This document shows positions 27,804-37,246 of a stretch of 46,424 nt of DNA, piece by piece. Made by a program: the position numbers and the translations under genes. The DNA lies in NCBI GenBank assembly GCA_017882185.1, contig JADGQA010000003.1, positions 1 through 46,424 on the forward strand, in the 5' to 3' direction. Below the pieces are notes generated by a model. That model saw only the letters and a list, made by a program, of their open reading frames with translations. It was not told the origin of the DNA and did no database searches. Origin of the DNA: Bacteroidota bacterium. GTDB lineage: Bacteria; Bacteroidota; Ignavibacteria; UBA10030. Position 1 is the first letter of the stretch. The number at the start of each line of letters is the position of its first letter.

Positions 27804-27909
27804 CGAAGTACTCCTTCTGTTAATGAGGCATTCCTTCTCACTCCGGGTGCGATGAGAGGGGCTTGATATAAAGATACAAAGACACTCGAACAGGAGCAAG
27901 AGAATTTGA

Positions 27910-28081
27910 TTAGTAACCCACTAAGTTGAACGCCGGTCTTCGCATTGTCATTCGCCTTGCTGATGTACAATCTATCTTCCGCGGTGCTGCCCACATATGA
28001 CTCCACCCTCGTAAGCGACAATGTATAAAGGCCGAAAACGATAGAAATGACCCCGATCAGAATTACTTTTGAACTGCTCAT
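27910..28081 (-). pseudogene. Internally deleted paralog of 28283..28873
   Basis: MSSSKVILIGVISIVFGLYTLSLTRVESYVGSTAEDRLYISKANDNAKTGVQ joined out of frame to NLVGY*, matching the N- and C-termini of the intact neighbour. Confidence 0.7.
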
Positions 28082-28282
28082 CGAAGACCGCTCACGTTAT
28101 TCATCTCTTCAAAACAAATGAAATTCCCCTTGTAATGCAACCACACAAATGTGTAGGCGAACGATATACCCAGTACCAATTCAAAAAAGTAATATTGCAC
28201 TTTCCAAAAACGAATTAGCCGCAAACTTCGCTGATGGCAACGCCATGCCTTTGGCACAATGCATAGAGGGTCTAATGCTCAT

Positions 28283-28864
28283 TTAATAACCAATCAGGTT
28301 TGACTCGTATCCCTGCAAACTTTCAAGCTGCTTCTCAGCCGCGTAGTTGATCGTCGAGTACACGGAAGTGACTGTCAGACGATACCATGGGTAGCTGATG
28401 CCGCCATAAGGGGTGTTATAAAACAGTACGTTTGCAGTCATGATAACTTCGTGCCCTTGAAAGGCTGCAGGTTCACTTGGAGCTCTGTAATACCCGTGTG
28501 AAACTATCTTCAGAGTATAGGTCTTACCGTCCCAATACGTCCACGGTAGTATCGGGCTTAGAGGATAAGGCAATACGTACACTGTATCGATGAACATGTC
28601 TACTGCAGGTGCGGGATCAATAAGATTAAAGGTCCCTGTTTTTGGAAGATTAGTCACATTCGTGTAGGCGCCCAGGTCATTGCCGCGCGACCAAATATTC
28701 AAAATCCACTGAACGCCAGCTTTTGCATTATCGGATGCCCTGGTTATGTAAGACGCAACCTCGGCGGTATTTCCAACGTATCCGTTCACCCTATAGAGCG
28801 AAAGTGAGTACAGACCAAATACTACAGAAATGGCTCCGACAAGAATGACTTTAGAGCTACCCAT
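28283..28864 (-). CDS. Pilin-like/minor pseudopilin-like protein with N-terminal hydrophobic helix
   Basis: MGSSKVILVGAISVVFGLYSLSLYRVNGYVGNTAEVASYITRASDNAKAGVQ... Confidence 0.55.
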   Translation of the reverse strand: MGSSKVILVGAISVVFGLYSLSLYRVNGYVGNTAEVASYITRASDNAKAGVQWILNIWSRGNDLGAYTNVTNLPKTGTFNLIDPAPAVDMFIDTVYVLPYPLSPILPWTYWDGKTYTLKIVSHGYYRAPSEPAAFQGHEVIMTANVLFYNTPYGGISYPWYRLTVTSVYSTINYAAEKQLESLQGYESNLIGY

Positions 28865-28955
28865 CAAACACATCCCTTGGAAGATTTGTAAACAAAGAAA
28901 ACCAATTTCTCTTCATAATGCAACTGCACAAGTATGTCGTGATTGCTGGGCAGGA

Positions 28956-29525
28956 TCAATTGATGTTGGGCGGGAAAAATCGATATGTCCATTGCGCAGA
29001 GGGATACAGGCCGTTCACTTTGTCACCCGTTGCCATCACCAGGTAAACAGAGAATGACTTGATGTTGGCATTGATCAACGTCGAGGCGCCGGTCGAGTCG
29101 TAGTAGGTGAATTTCAGTGAATCAACACCATTTGCAAACGATTTGGGGGGCGCGAGTCCAGCACCAACTATTCCTGCTGCTCTATACAACTTTCGATCAC
29201 GAGGATTTGGCGTGGCGGAAAGATCGGAAGTGCTACCTGCGAAATACTTGACCCAGGTTTTACTCCCACTCGATGGATCCACATAGCTCACTTCAATTAT
29301 ATCCTGGGATGCAGACGTAAAGTAAGGCTTACTTGCCACCTGGTATCCGACCAAATTAAAGTCATTGCTGATGACCCGGGCAACTGTGGTGATCAAACTG
29401 AACATATTTGCCTGCGCTGTTTTCTCGCCGAGCTTGCCTTGAAGAGCGATGGTCATGTTAAGAATCGCTATGACGATTGCAGCGCGAAGCGTCAGAGATG
29501 CTACAATATCAATAATAGAACTCAC
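28956..29525 (-). CDS. Pilin-like/minor pseudopilin-like protein
   Basis: MSSIIDIVASLTLRAAIVIAILNMTIALQGKLGEKTAQANMFSLITTVARVISNDFNLVGYQV; N-terminal helix plus soluble domain. Confidence 0.5.
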   Translation of the reverse strand: MSSIIDIVASLTLRAAIVIAILNMTIALQGKLGEKTAQANMFSLITTVARVISNDFNLVGYQVASKPYFTSASQDIIEVSYVDPSSGSKTWVKYFAGSTSDLSATPNPRDRKLYRAAGIVGAGLAPPKSFANGVDSLKFTYYDSTGASTLINANIKSFSVYLVMATGDKVNGLYPSAQWTYRFFPPNIN

Positions 29526-29574
29526 AGGTTACACATGCTGATTCATGAATGCTGATTGCCAAAAACAACCTTGC

Positions 29575-30129
29575 TTACCTTGTCGAGCAACAAACAATTG
29601 AATAAAGTTTCAACCACTTGTTGGTTAGCCACTTGTCGTTCGTTACCCAGACCTCAATCCTTTTTGTCCACGACCTATCGGCGGTAATGGTAACGCTAAG
29701 AGGATTAGGAGGAATCGTCATCAGGACATAGTATACTACAACCGAGTCTCGAAATCGGCCAAGTCCATTCGTTGAATCAGTGAGCCGAGTGTAGTGATTG
29801 TAGTCATCAACATCATTGTATTTTAAAATCGAATTAAAAGGGGATTGGTCTGGTAAAGTAATCGTTTCTTCTGGTCCGAGTGATCCCGGAGCCGTAAACG
29901 AATTCACGAGGTTCTGGCTTGAACTTGACCAGGGGGGATTGTAGAGCTGATCGTATTTCTTCGTCACTATCTCAGCCATCAGCGACTGGCCAAGATCGTT
30001 GGCAGTCTTGTATGCCGTGGCTGTAAGCACTTGTTCGTCCGCATTGATCATGACACGATAGGCATTCATGAACATGACGACAAGCAACACGAAAAACGCC
30101 ATCGTCAGCATCGTTTGTCCGAGACCCAT
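29575..30129 (-). CDS. Pilin-like/minor pseudopilin-like protein
   Basis: MGLGQTMLTMAFFVLLVVMFMNAYRVMINADEQVLTATAYKTANDLGQSLMAEI; same layout and operon. Confidence 0.5.
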   Translation of the reverse strand: MGLGQTMLTMAFFVLLVVMFMNAYRVMINADEQVLTATAYKTANDLGQSLMAEIVTKKYDQLYNPPWSSSSQNLVNSFTAPGSLGPEETITLPDQSPFNSILKYNDVDDYNHYTRLTDSTNGLGRFRDSVVVYYVLMTIPPNPLSVTITADRSWTKRIEVWVTNDKWLTNKWLKLYSIVCCSTR

Positions 30130-30173
30130 CTCAATACTTATCTCTTGTGCAGAAATGTGACGCGCTCAATCGC

Positions 30174-31976
30174 TCAATCATCCTCGACCGTTGCGCTTGC
30201 CACTTCTTCAAGGCTGGTAATGCCCTTCATCATGAGCTCCAACGCCGTCTGACGGAGTGTCCTCATCCCGTGCTTCATCGCTGCTTCGCGGATTGCATCT
30301 TCGTCGATCGAAGTCTCGGACTCGAGAATAATCTTCCGAATGTCCTTGGTAAACGACAATGCTTCGTGTATCGCCGTTCGACCTTTGTAGCCTTTAATGC
30401 AGTTGGGACAACCGACCGCCCGGTAGATCTTCGTCGTTTCTATTTCAATCGGCGTCATCCCAAGGCGAGCGAGCGCCTCACGGTCAGGGTCGATGACCGG
30501 CGCTTTGCAGCGTGGGCAGAGTTTTCTCATGAGACGCTGGGCAATCACCACGTGAACGGTATACGCCAGGAGAAACGGCTCGACACCCATCTTGAATAGT
30601 CGCGATACAGCACTCGGCGCATCGTTCGTGTGGAGTGTGGACAGCGTCATATGGCCTGTATTTGCAAGCTTCACGGCAATATCGGCAGTGATCTTGTCGC
30701 GTATTTCTCCCACCATGATGATGTCGGGGTCGTGGCGCAGGATCGCCCTCAATGCCCCTTCAAAATCCAATTTCGGACTCAACTTTACCTGGCGCGCTCC
30801 TTCGATAAAATACTCAACGGGATCCTCCACCGTCAGCACGTTCAAGGCAGGATCCATGATCGTCTTCAGAGCCGCTACGAGCGTCGTACTTTTGCCGCTT
30901 CCTGTCGGCCCCGTAACAATGACGATGCCGTACGGTTTCTTGATCGCGCGCAGGAATGCCTTTTCTGCAAACGGTTCAAACCCCAGCTCGCTGAGTTGCA
31001 TCCCGACCGTCGTTTCCTTCAGGATTCGAATTACGATCGATTCGAATTTGCTTTTCATTTCCTTTCCGACAACCGGAATGACGGAAACTCTGAACCGAAC
31101 GGTCTTGCGGTCGATCAGAAGCTGCGCGTAGCCGTCCTGTGCTCGCGTTCGCTCAAATCGATCGACGCCCAGCGCACGATCCTTCACCACCGCCGCAACA
31201 GCTTCCGCTCGAACGTCGCTGTGGGTATACCAGAGCGTCAGCTTGCCGTCGATGCGGAAATGGAATTGCGTCACCCTTTCCGCAACAGGAATGACGTGTA
31301 TATCGCTTGCACCGATGCGGACGGCATCCGCAAGAATATTGTTCGCGAGCTCCACCAGCCCGCTCTTGTTGATTTCTTCTTCGATCGCCTGCTCGAAGAG
31401 CTCGTCGTCCTGTTGCTGTTGTTCCTCGACTCCTTCGGCATGCAGATGCTGTTCGTGGGATTTGTACGTCGACCGCGAAATGTTGACACGCTTCCAAAGC
31501 TCATCCCAGTCGGATAATGGAACATAATAAAGCTCGAACTTGGGGTACAGGAACCCCCTTGCAATATAGAAGACTTCGGGGTTGGTCGGATCGGGCGTTA
31601 CGACGAGCAAGCGATTGGGCTTTTCGGGATCGACAGAGTATGGCAGCACCTGATTTTCGATGGCCATTTCACGGATCGCCTCGGGAAGCGCAGCGAGCTC
31701 CTTGCGCATGAATGCAAGTTGTGTTTCCTCGATCTGCCCGGGGTTGACATCAAGCGTCTTGAAAGCATAGTAGTCCACCACTTCCTTGTAGACTCGATCC
31801 CGGTTGGCACGAAAATCATTGACAAGCACCTGGGCCAGCTTCCGGCGGTTCTTCCGGTCCTCTTTGCTCATCACATCGAGCGCTGAGAGAAGCGTCTCGG
31901 GCGAAACAATCCCCTTCTCGACAAGGATGTCGCCGAGTTCGCGTTTGGCGGGTCGTATTTGCTTGGCTTCTGGCAT
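30174..31976 (-). CDS. GspE/PilB-family secretion/pilus assembly ATPase
   Basis: Walker A GPTGSGKSTTL, HDPDIIMVGEIRD, GHMTLSTLHTNDAPSAVSRL, CPRCKAP...CPNC zinc motif, N-terminal LGDILVEKGIVSPETL domain. Confidence 0.95.
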   Translation of the reverse strand: MPEAKQIRPAKRELGDILVEKGIVSPETLLSALDVMSKEDRKNRRKLAQVLVNDFRANRDRVYKEVVDYYAFKTLDVNPGQIEETQLAFMRKELAALPEAIREMAIENQVLPYSVDPEKPNRLLVVTPDPTNPEVFYIARGFLYPKFELYYVPLSDWDELWKRVNISRSTYKSHEQHLHAEGVEEQQQQDDELFEQAIEEEINKSGLVELANNILADAVRIGASDIHVIPVAERVTQFHFRIDGKLTLWYTHSDVRAEAVAAVVKDRALGVDRFERTRAQDGYAQLLIDRKTVRFRVSVIPVVGKEMKSKFESIVIRILKETTVGMQLSELGFEPFAEKAFLRAIKKPYGIVIVTGPTGSGKSTTLVAALKTIMDPALNVLTVEDPVEYFIEGARQVKLSPKLDFEGALRAILRHDPDIIMVGEIRDKITADIAVKLANTGHMTLSTLHTNDAPSAVSRLFKMGVEPFLLAYTVHVVIAQRLMRKLCPRCKAPVIDPDREALARLGMTPIEIETTKIYRAVGCPNCIKGYKGRTAIHEALSFTKDIRKIILESETSIDEDAIREAAMKHGMRTLRQTALELMMKGITSLEEVASATVEDD

Positions 31977-32007
31977 TGTTAGTTCGTGGAATCCTACTGC
32001 TGACGCT

Positions 32008-33360
32008 TTACTGGCCCATGGTGTCCATACGTACCGAGGACATCTCCGTCGACAAGTAGGTGAGGAACACCATAGCGATCATGATAAGAATCGAAATACT
32101 GACCTCGATGACGCTCGTGAGGTTCTTCAATGCGTAGTGATTTTCCGTTTGATAGAATTCAGCGAGCTGATTTGCCGTCGCTTTGACGTCTCCTGTTTCG
32201 GCAGCCGTCCTAAACCGTGATACGATCATTTCCGGGAAGAAATCCGTCGCTTCCAGGGCGCGCGGAAGTTCTGTTCCGAATTTCAGCATCATCGGGATCG
32301 TCACCGTGCGTATCTGCCTCGCGAGATAAATGTTGCCGCTCGAGTCTCCGGCTATTTGAATCGCATCGATGTTCTCACCCGACGTCGTGTACATGATCCC
32401 AAGGACATTGCAGAATATCTCGATGCTGGTATTCCTCAAGATGTTCCCGACGTACGGGACTTTGATGAGGTAGCGATGAAGGTTGTACTTTCCTTCCGCG
32501 CTGAGAATATAAGCGTAGAACCCGCCCGTGAGTCCGGCAATTGTCAGGAGAAGAATGATATAATTGTCCTTAACAAACTGGCTCACTTCCATGGTCAATG
32601 CCGTGAGCGGCGGTATTTCCGTGAGAAGCGGACCCATAGTCTGAACCATCTTTGGCAGCAAGAACAGCGCATAAAAACCAATAGCCCCGATGAGCGTCAG
32701 CGACGTCACGGCAGGGAGCAGAAGTGAACTCGTCAGCCCTTTCTTGAATTCAGCCTGACGTTCGACGAGCGACGAGACACTCTTGAAAATTGAGACCATG
32801 TCTCCGCTCTTCGAAGCGATGCCGAGCATGAGAGCATTGTGTTCTCCAAAGACTCTCCCCTGCCGGATGAACGCCTCCCGAGAATCGACGCCATTTCTGA
32901 GGTCATTCAGAATGTCCTTGATCGCTCCCCGAAGATACCGATTCTTGACATTGGTCGACATGATCTGGAGCACTTCCGCGTAAGCAATTTTTTGCTCAAG
33001 GAGCCGGGCACTTGTTCCCACGAAGCTGACAATTTCATTGATGGGGGCGCGTCCCTTGAAGTCAAATACCCTCCGAACAGACTGCACATCGAACCGGAGG
33101 CTCTCCAGCGCCCTGACAACCTCATCGCGAGAATAGGCGTTTTGGAAGCCATCGACATATCTCGTCCCGCGCTTAACCCTGTACACGTAAGTCTTCTTCT
33201 TGTGCACGCCGAGAAGACTGCCCCCACGCGACTTCGTTTGTTGCTTTGCTCTTTTTCTCGCTTCCCCGCGCGTGGAAGCCATCAGAAAGTACTGGATCGC
33301 CTTTCCGGTTTTGTCACGCGCATCAATTCTAAATTCTGATTGCTTGGTTCCTGCGGCCAT
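32008..33360 (-). CDS. GspF/PilC-family inner membrane platform protein
   Basis: AEVLQIMSTNVKNRYLRGAIKDILNDLRNGVDSREAF...GIASKSGDM...SLVERQAEFKKGLTSSLLLPAVTSL; duplicated GspF layout. Confidence 0.92.
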   Translation of the reverse strand: MAAGTKQSEFRIDARDKTGKAIQYFLMASTRGEARKRAKQQTKSRGGSLLGVHKKKTYVYRVKRGTRYVDGFQNAYSRDEVVRALESLRFDVQSVRRVFDFKGRAPINEIVSFVGTSARLLEQKIAYAEVLQIMSTNVKNRYLRGAIKDILNDLRNGVDSREAFIRQGRVFGEHNALMLGIASKSGDMVSIFKSVSSLVERQAEFKKGLTSSLLLPAVTSLTLIGAIGFYALFLLPKMVQTMGPLLTEIPPLTALTMEVSQFVKDNYIILLLTIAGLTGGFYAYILSAEGKYNLHRYLIKVPYVGNILRNTSIEIFCNVLGIMYTTSGENIDAIQIAGDSSGNIYLARQIRTVTIPMMLKFGTELPRALEATDFFPEMIVSRFRTAAETGDVKATANQLAEFYQTENHYALKNLTSVIEVSISILIMIAMVFLTYLSTEMSSVRMDTMGQ

Positions 33361-33366
33361 AGGTTC

Positions 33367-33753
33367 CTACTTAAAATCTCCGGTAAAAGTCCAATTGGAT
33401 GCCTTTCCGTACGTGTCAATTTGTGCGACCACCGTGTTGTTCGTATCCCTTGCAGAGACTCCTGCAATTTGCAGCACGGCCTTGCTTACTGGATTGACAG
33501 AATATTTTCCGTTCAAATTCGACCGAAAGCCGCTCGGGAGCGCATATCCCAGGTAGCTGTATCCTCCTCCACCGAGCGCTCCGATTCTCCGATAGTATCG
33601 TGTCGCATTCATAGCAATATGATTGACGTCATTGATCATCGCCTTCTTGTTTGCCTCAATCTCGTCATCCGAGAAAAACCCCGTTCCCGCCAGGATCGAA
33701 ATGCCGATGATGAGGATACTGATTGCAATGATAAGAATCTGACTTTGTCCCAT
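33367..33753 (-). CDS. Pilin-like protein with short N-terminus (paralog of 26484..26870)
   Basis: MGQSQILIIAISILIIGISILAGTGFFSDDEIEANKKAMINDVNHIAMNATRYYRRIGALGGGGY...GKASNWTFTGDFK. Confidence 0.65.
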   Translation of the reverse strand: MGQSQILIIAISILIIGISILAGTGFFSDDEIEANKKAMINDVNHIAMNATRYYRRIGALGGGGYSYLGYALPSGFRSNLNGKYSVNPVSKAVLQIAGVSARDTNNTVVAQIDTYGKASNWTFTGDFK

Positions 33754-34158
33754 ACTTAGAGCCTCTCCTCAACGATCAGAAAAGAGCATAGACAGTTGCG
33801 CTTCCAGTATCCCCGGATTCGCGCAGCCACAGCAATGCACCATAATTCCCCAATTTGATCGTATAATAATCGAATCGAGTGTAAAATGCAAGGTAACCTC
33901 TGTTCTTTGAACTCTCGAAAAGAGCGCAGCCAAATGAACTACTTGAGCCTGCTGCAATCAATTCATCCTTCAACTCAGCCTCGGTAAGATAGGTTGAGAC
34001 AAGATACGAAGCTGGCCCCTGAGATCAGCTTTAAGGGGGCATGCTCAACATCATTAGAAATTGTAATCAATACAACTGCATAAGGATGTGCAAGCCTCAG
34101 TCGGCATGCGGGAAGAATGTGAGAGGGACAAGAGGCGTGGGTTGCCCGAACTGCGGTC

Positions 34159-34806
34159 TTAGATTTCTCCGCGGACGGACTTGCCAATTACTTCTGCCTT
34201 TGAGTTTACGTGGAGCTTTCTGTAGACATGCTTGATGTGGAATCGGACAGTGTCGATGGAAATGCCAAGCTTGCCGGCAATCATTTTATAGCTGAGACCC
34301 TCGACAAGACCGTCAACAACCTGGCGCTCTTTGATGGTAAGGGCCTGTCCGACCTTCGTTACCTTCTCCGAGCTGAAATACTTGATGACTTTCTTTGCAA
34401 TCTCGGGCGACATCGGGGCTCCACCGGAGTACAGCAACATGACGGCATCTTTGATCTCCGACAAATTGGAACCCTTGAGAAGATAGCCGGCAGCTCCGGC
34501 TCGCAAGGAATCAAACACCAATTCCCAGTCCGCATACGAGGTGAAGACGATGAATTCCATCGTCGGGAATTTTTCTTTAAGATAACTAATGCCGCTAATA
34601 CCGGAAAGGCCGGGAAGCTTTATGTCGACTATGACGACGTCGGGCGTTGCCTCATCCCTCAGTTGCTCAAGGAACGATTCCACGGAGTCCGCAACGATTC
34701 CGCATTCGAACTCTGGCTGCTTTTTCAGGAATGATTTGACGGATGATCGAACCGAATTTTCATCCTCGATAACTCCGATATTGATTTTTTTGCTGGAGGC
34801 CTTCAT
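34159..34806 (-). CDS. NarL/LuxR-family response regulator
   Basis: VIVDIKLPGLSGISGI, GYLLKGSNLSEI, LTIKERQVVDGLVEGLSYKMIAGKLGISIDTVRFHIKHVYRKL. Confidence 0.93.
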   Translation of the reverse strand: MKASSKKINIGVIEDENSVRSSVKSFLKKQPEFECGIVADSVESFLEQLRDEATPDVVIVDIKLPGLSGISGISYLKEKFPTMEFIVFTSYADWELVFDSLRAGAAGYLLKGSNLSEIKDAVMLLYSGGAPMSPEIAKKVIKYFSSEKVTKVGQALTIKERQVVDGLVEGLSYKMIAGKLGISIDTVRFHIKHVYRKLHVNSKAEVIGKSVRGEI

Positions 34807-35005
34807 CTCTGTAAGATTGCTCCGATCCGGGAGCGACTAGTATTCTTGGAACAGCGTGGTCGAAAAACTTGCCTGTTAATTTCGTAATTATTGGGAACAA
34901 ATGCCAATCAAGATTCATCAATCTTGCCGGAAAACAGGGAAAATATGCCAAAATGGGGATGCAAGGCGATGTAATTCAGTCTTGGGTCAAAAATCGAAGG
35001 GAAGC

Positions 35006-35986
35006 TCAATGTTTGAGGTATTTTGACGAGATTGTTTGCATTGCGCGCTGCGAAGCATTGAACGCCCAAATGATGGATCCTCCCTTCGGCCCGGCGCTGA
35101 GATCGCCAAGGAGGAACATACCGGGCACACTTGTTTCGACTGTGTTTTTCAGGACAGGTGCGTCACCGTCAAACCCGATACCAATCGTCTTCAGAAAGTT
35201 TGAGGGTGTTGTTCCACCCAATGCATACACGATGTAGTCAAATTCTCGTGTCCCCATTTTGGCCTGCCGATATGTCACTTTCGGTCTGCCGTCCGAGTCG
35301 ATTATACCCGCAATGTCGGACTCGAGCTGCAAATCCACTTGCTTCCGTTCCGCCAGTGCAAGAAGACTTTTTCGATTGATATCATTCATTCTCGAAAATT
35401 CTTTTTTCCGGTAACTGAGAACAACGTTATTGCCTTCCTGCACGAGATACTGACAGTACTCCGATGCCGAATCGCCCCCTCCCACCACAAGAACATTCGA
35501 ATTCGCTACCGGTATGGATGTGAGATCGAAAAGAATCCGGGATTTCAAGGAAGTAGGAAGTTTGTACTCGGGCTTGTTCGGCTTTCCCAGGATCCCGATC
35601 GCGACGGTAATGACTTTTGCTTTGAACATCCCTTTGTCTGTGTAGACATCGAAGCGTTGTTCGTCAGGATACTTGTGGATCTTATGGACCGTCTCACTGT
35701 AACGGACATCGATGTCGTACGTTTTTATGGCATCATCAATGTACGAGAGCATTCCTTGTTTCGACGAATCGGTGATGCACATGACGCCCGTGCATTCTGC
35801 GACGAACCCTTTGTAGTTCGCCGTCACGAGTTTGTTGTCGGGATAATACTTCTTAATTGAGAACGAATGCTCGTGGGCACGTTCAATGATGGTAATCTTG
35901 TCAGCAGGGATTCCGGCAACGCGCGCTTCCACCGCCATGCTGATGCCAGCCGGACCCGCCCCGATAACTAAGATATCGTAGCTCAT
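35006..35986 (-). CDS. FAD/NAD(P)-dependent oxidoreductase (YpdA/TrxB-like)
   Basis: ILVIGAGPAGISMAVEA, VAIGILGKPN, NVLVVGGGDSASEY, ALGGTTPSNFL, FLLGDLSAGPKGGSIIWAFNASQRA. Confidence 0.85.
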   Translation of the reverse strand: MSYDILVIGAGPAGISMAVEARVAGIPADKITIIERAHEHSFSIKKYYPDNKLVTANYKGFVAECTGVMCITDSSKQGMLSYIDDAIKTYDIDVRYSETVHKIHKYPDEQRFDVYTDKGMFKAKVITVAIGILGKPNKPEYKLPTSLKSRILFDLTSIPVANSNVLVVGGGDSASEYCQYLVQEGNNVVLSYRKKEFSRMNDINRKSLLALAERKQVDLQLESDIAGIIDSDGRPKVTYRQAKMGTREFDYIVYALGGTTPSNFLKTIGIGFDGDAPVLKNTVETSVPGMFLLGDLSAGPKGGSIIWAFNASQRAMQTISSKYLKH

Positions 35987-36076
35987 TTCATTCGATGAGT
36001 GATTTATGTAGCACGATCAGATTTCCGCAAAACGATTGTGCTTCGGACAAGATTGTTGGCGCAATAACATATTTCT

Positions 36077-37132
36077 TCAGGACTTGATATTCAACATGCG
36101 GTCTGTTTGCTCGAACACTTCGTCGACACTAATATCATTCATGCATCGGAAGTGCTTTTCAGGACAAGACGAACGACCAATATGGGAACAAGGTCTGCAG
36201 TAAAGTCCATCGCGTTCGATGACCACGCTATTTTTGTTCTGAGGAAAGAATCCAAACTGACGAACCGTCGACCCGAACACGGCCACGAGGTTCCGTTGCC
36301 GGGCCTCTGCAATGTGCATAAGTCCGGAATCATTCGTGACTACCACGTCGCAGAAGTCCATCGCAGCGGCGGTTTCGAGCAAGGATAATTGCCCGCAGAA
36401 ATTGCTCGTACGTCCATTGCCGGCGTTTCCATCGATGGCCATGGCTATGCTGTCGCAGTAGCCTGCGTCGGCGCTCCCTCCAAACAGCAGTACTTTTGCG
36501 TCCCGATCACGTGCGCATCGAATGCCCAGCTCAATGAATCGGTTTTTTGGCCAGCATTTTGTCGCGTGCCTGGCTGTCGGACAAAGTCCCACTACTTTCT
36601 CATAATGATTCAGCTTCAGACCCGCCATTCTGCCTGAAACGGCGAAAAGAACCTCGTCCGGAATGTGCAGTTCCAGACCTTTGCCGTCATCCTTGACGCC
36701 GAGAGGTTCGACAGCTTCGATGTATCGTTGCGAGACAGGTACATCGTTCTTGTACAAGTTATTCTTAGACTTCACCAAAGCGGCCCGTTCTTTTTCTCGC
36801 TTGTCCACCGTCACCACGCGGGCCGGCCCCAGAAAGGCACGCACATAGCGACTTCTAAGACTGCCATGAATATCGACCAGGAGATCGTATCCCTCAGCCT
36901 CTATCCTCTTCTTAAGTGCCCGCAGACCATTGAATCCATCCAAGGCGTCAAACTCGTATGTATAATTGATGTTCTGGTTCGAACGGACTAGCTCGGCGTA
37001 CTCCTTTCGTGTGACGTAGTCAATTTGGCTTTGGGGAAACTTTGCCCTCAGCGCTCGCAAGAGCGGAGAGGATAGGACAATATCTCCAATGGAGCTAAAA
37101 CGAAGAACTAAAATCTTCTGTGGTGTGTTCAT
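36077..37132 (-). CDS. Glycosyltransferase family 9 (ADP-heptose:LPS heptosyltransferase)
   Basis: MNTPQKILVLRFSSIGDIVLSSPLLRALRAKFPQSQIDYVTRKEYAEL...VVTNDSGLMHIAEA. Start at MNTPQK, not the 5'-extended ORF. Confidence 0.9.
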   Translation of the reverse strand: MNTPQKILVLRFSSIGDIVLSSPLLRALRAKFPQSQIDYVTRKEYAELVRSNQNINYTYEFDALDGFNGLRALKKRIEAEGYDLLVDIHGSLRSRYVRAFLGPARVVTVDKREKERAALVKSKNNLYKNDVPVSQRYIEAVEPLGVKDDGKGLELHIPDEVLFAVSGRMAGLKLNHYEKVVGLCPTARHATKCWPKNRFIELGIRCARDRDAKVLLFGGSADAGYCDSIAMAIDGNAGNGRTSNFCGQLSLLETAAAMDFCDVVVTNDSGLMHIAEARQRNLVAVFGSTVRQFGFFPQNKNSVVIERDGLYCRPCSHIGRSSCPEKHFRCMNDISVDEVFEQTDRMLNIKS

Positions 37133-37246
37133 AACTATTGTAAGATATGGGGAATTTTCAGGAGGCGCAATTTCTCGTTGCCGAGAACGACGGGAATTGC
37201 GGGAAAACGAACCCTTCATTTTCTTAATAGGAGGATAAATCCAACG

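Noticed and set aside
30630-31517. 295-aa plus-strand ORF
   Set aside because: Antisense to the GspE ATPase; no family signature.
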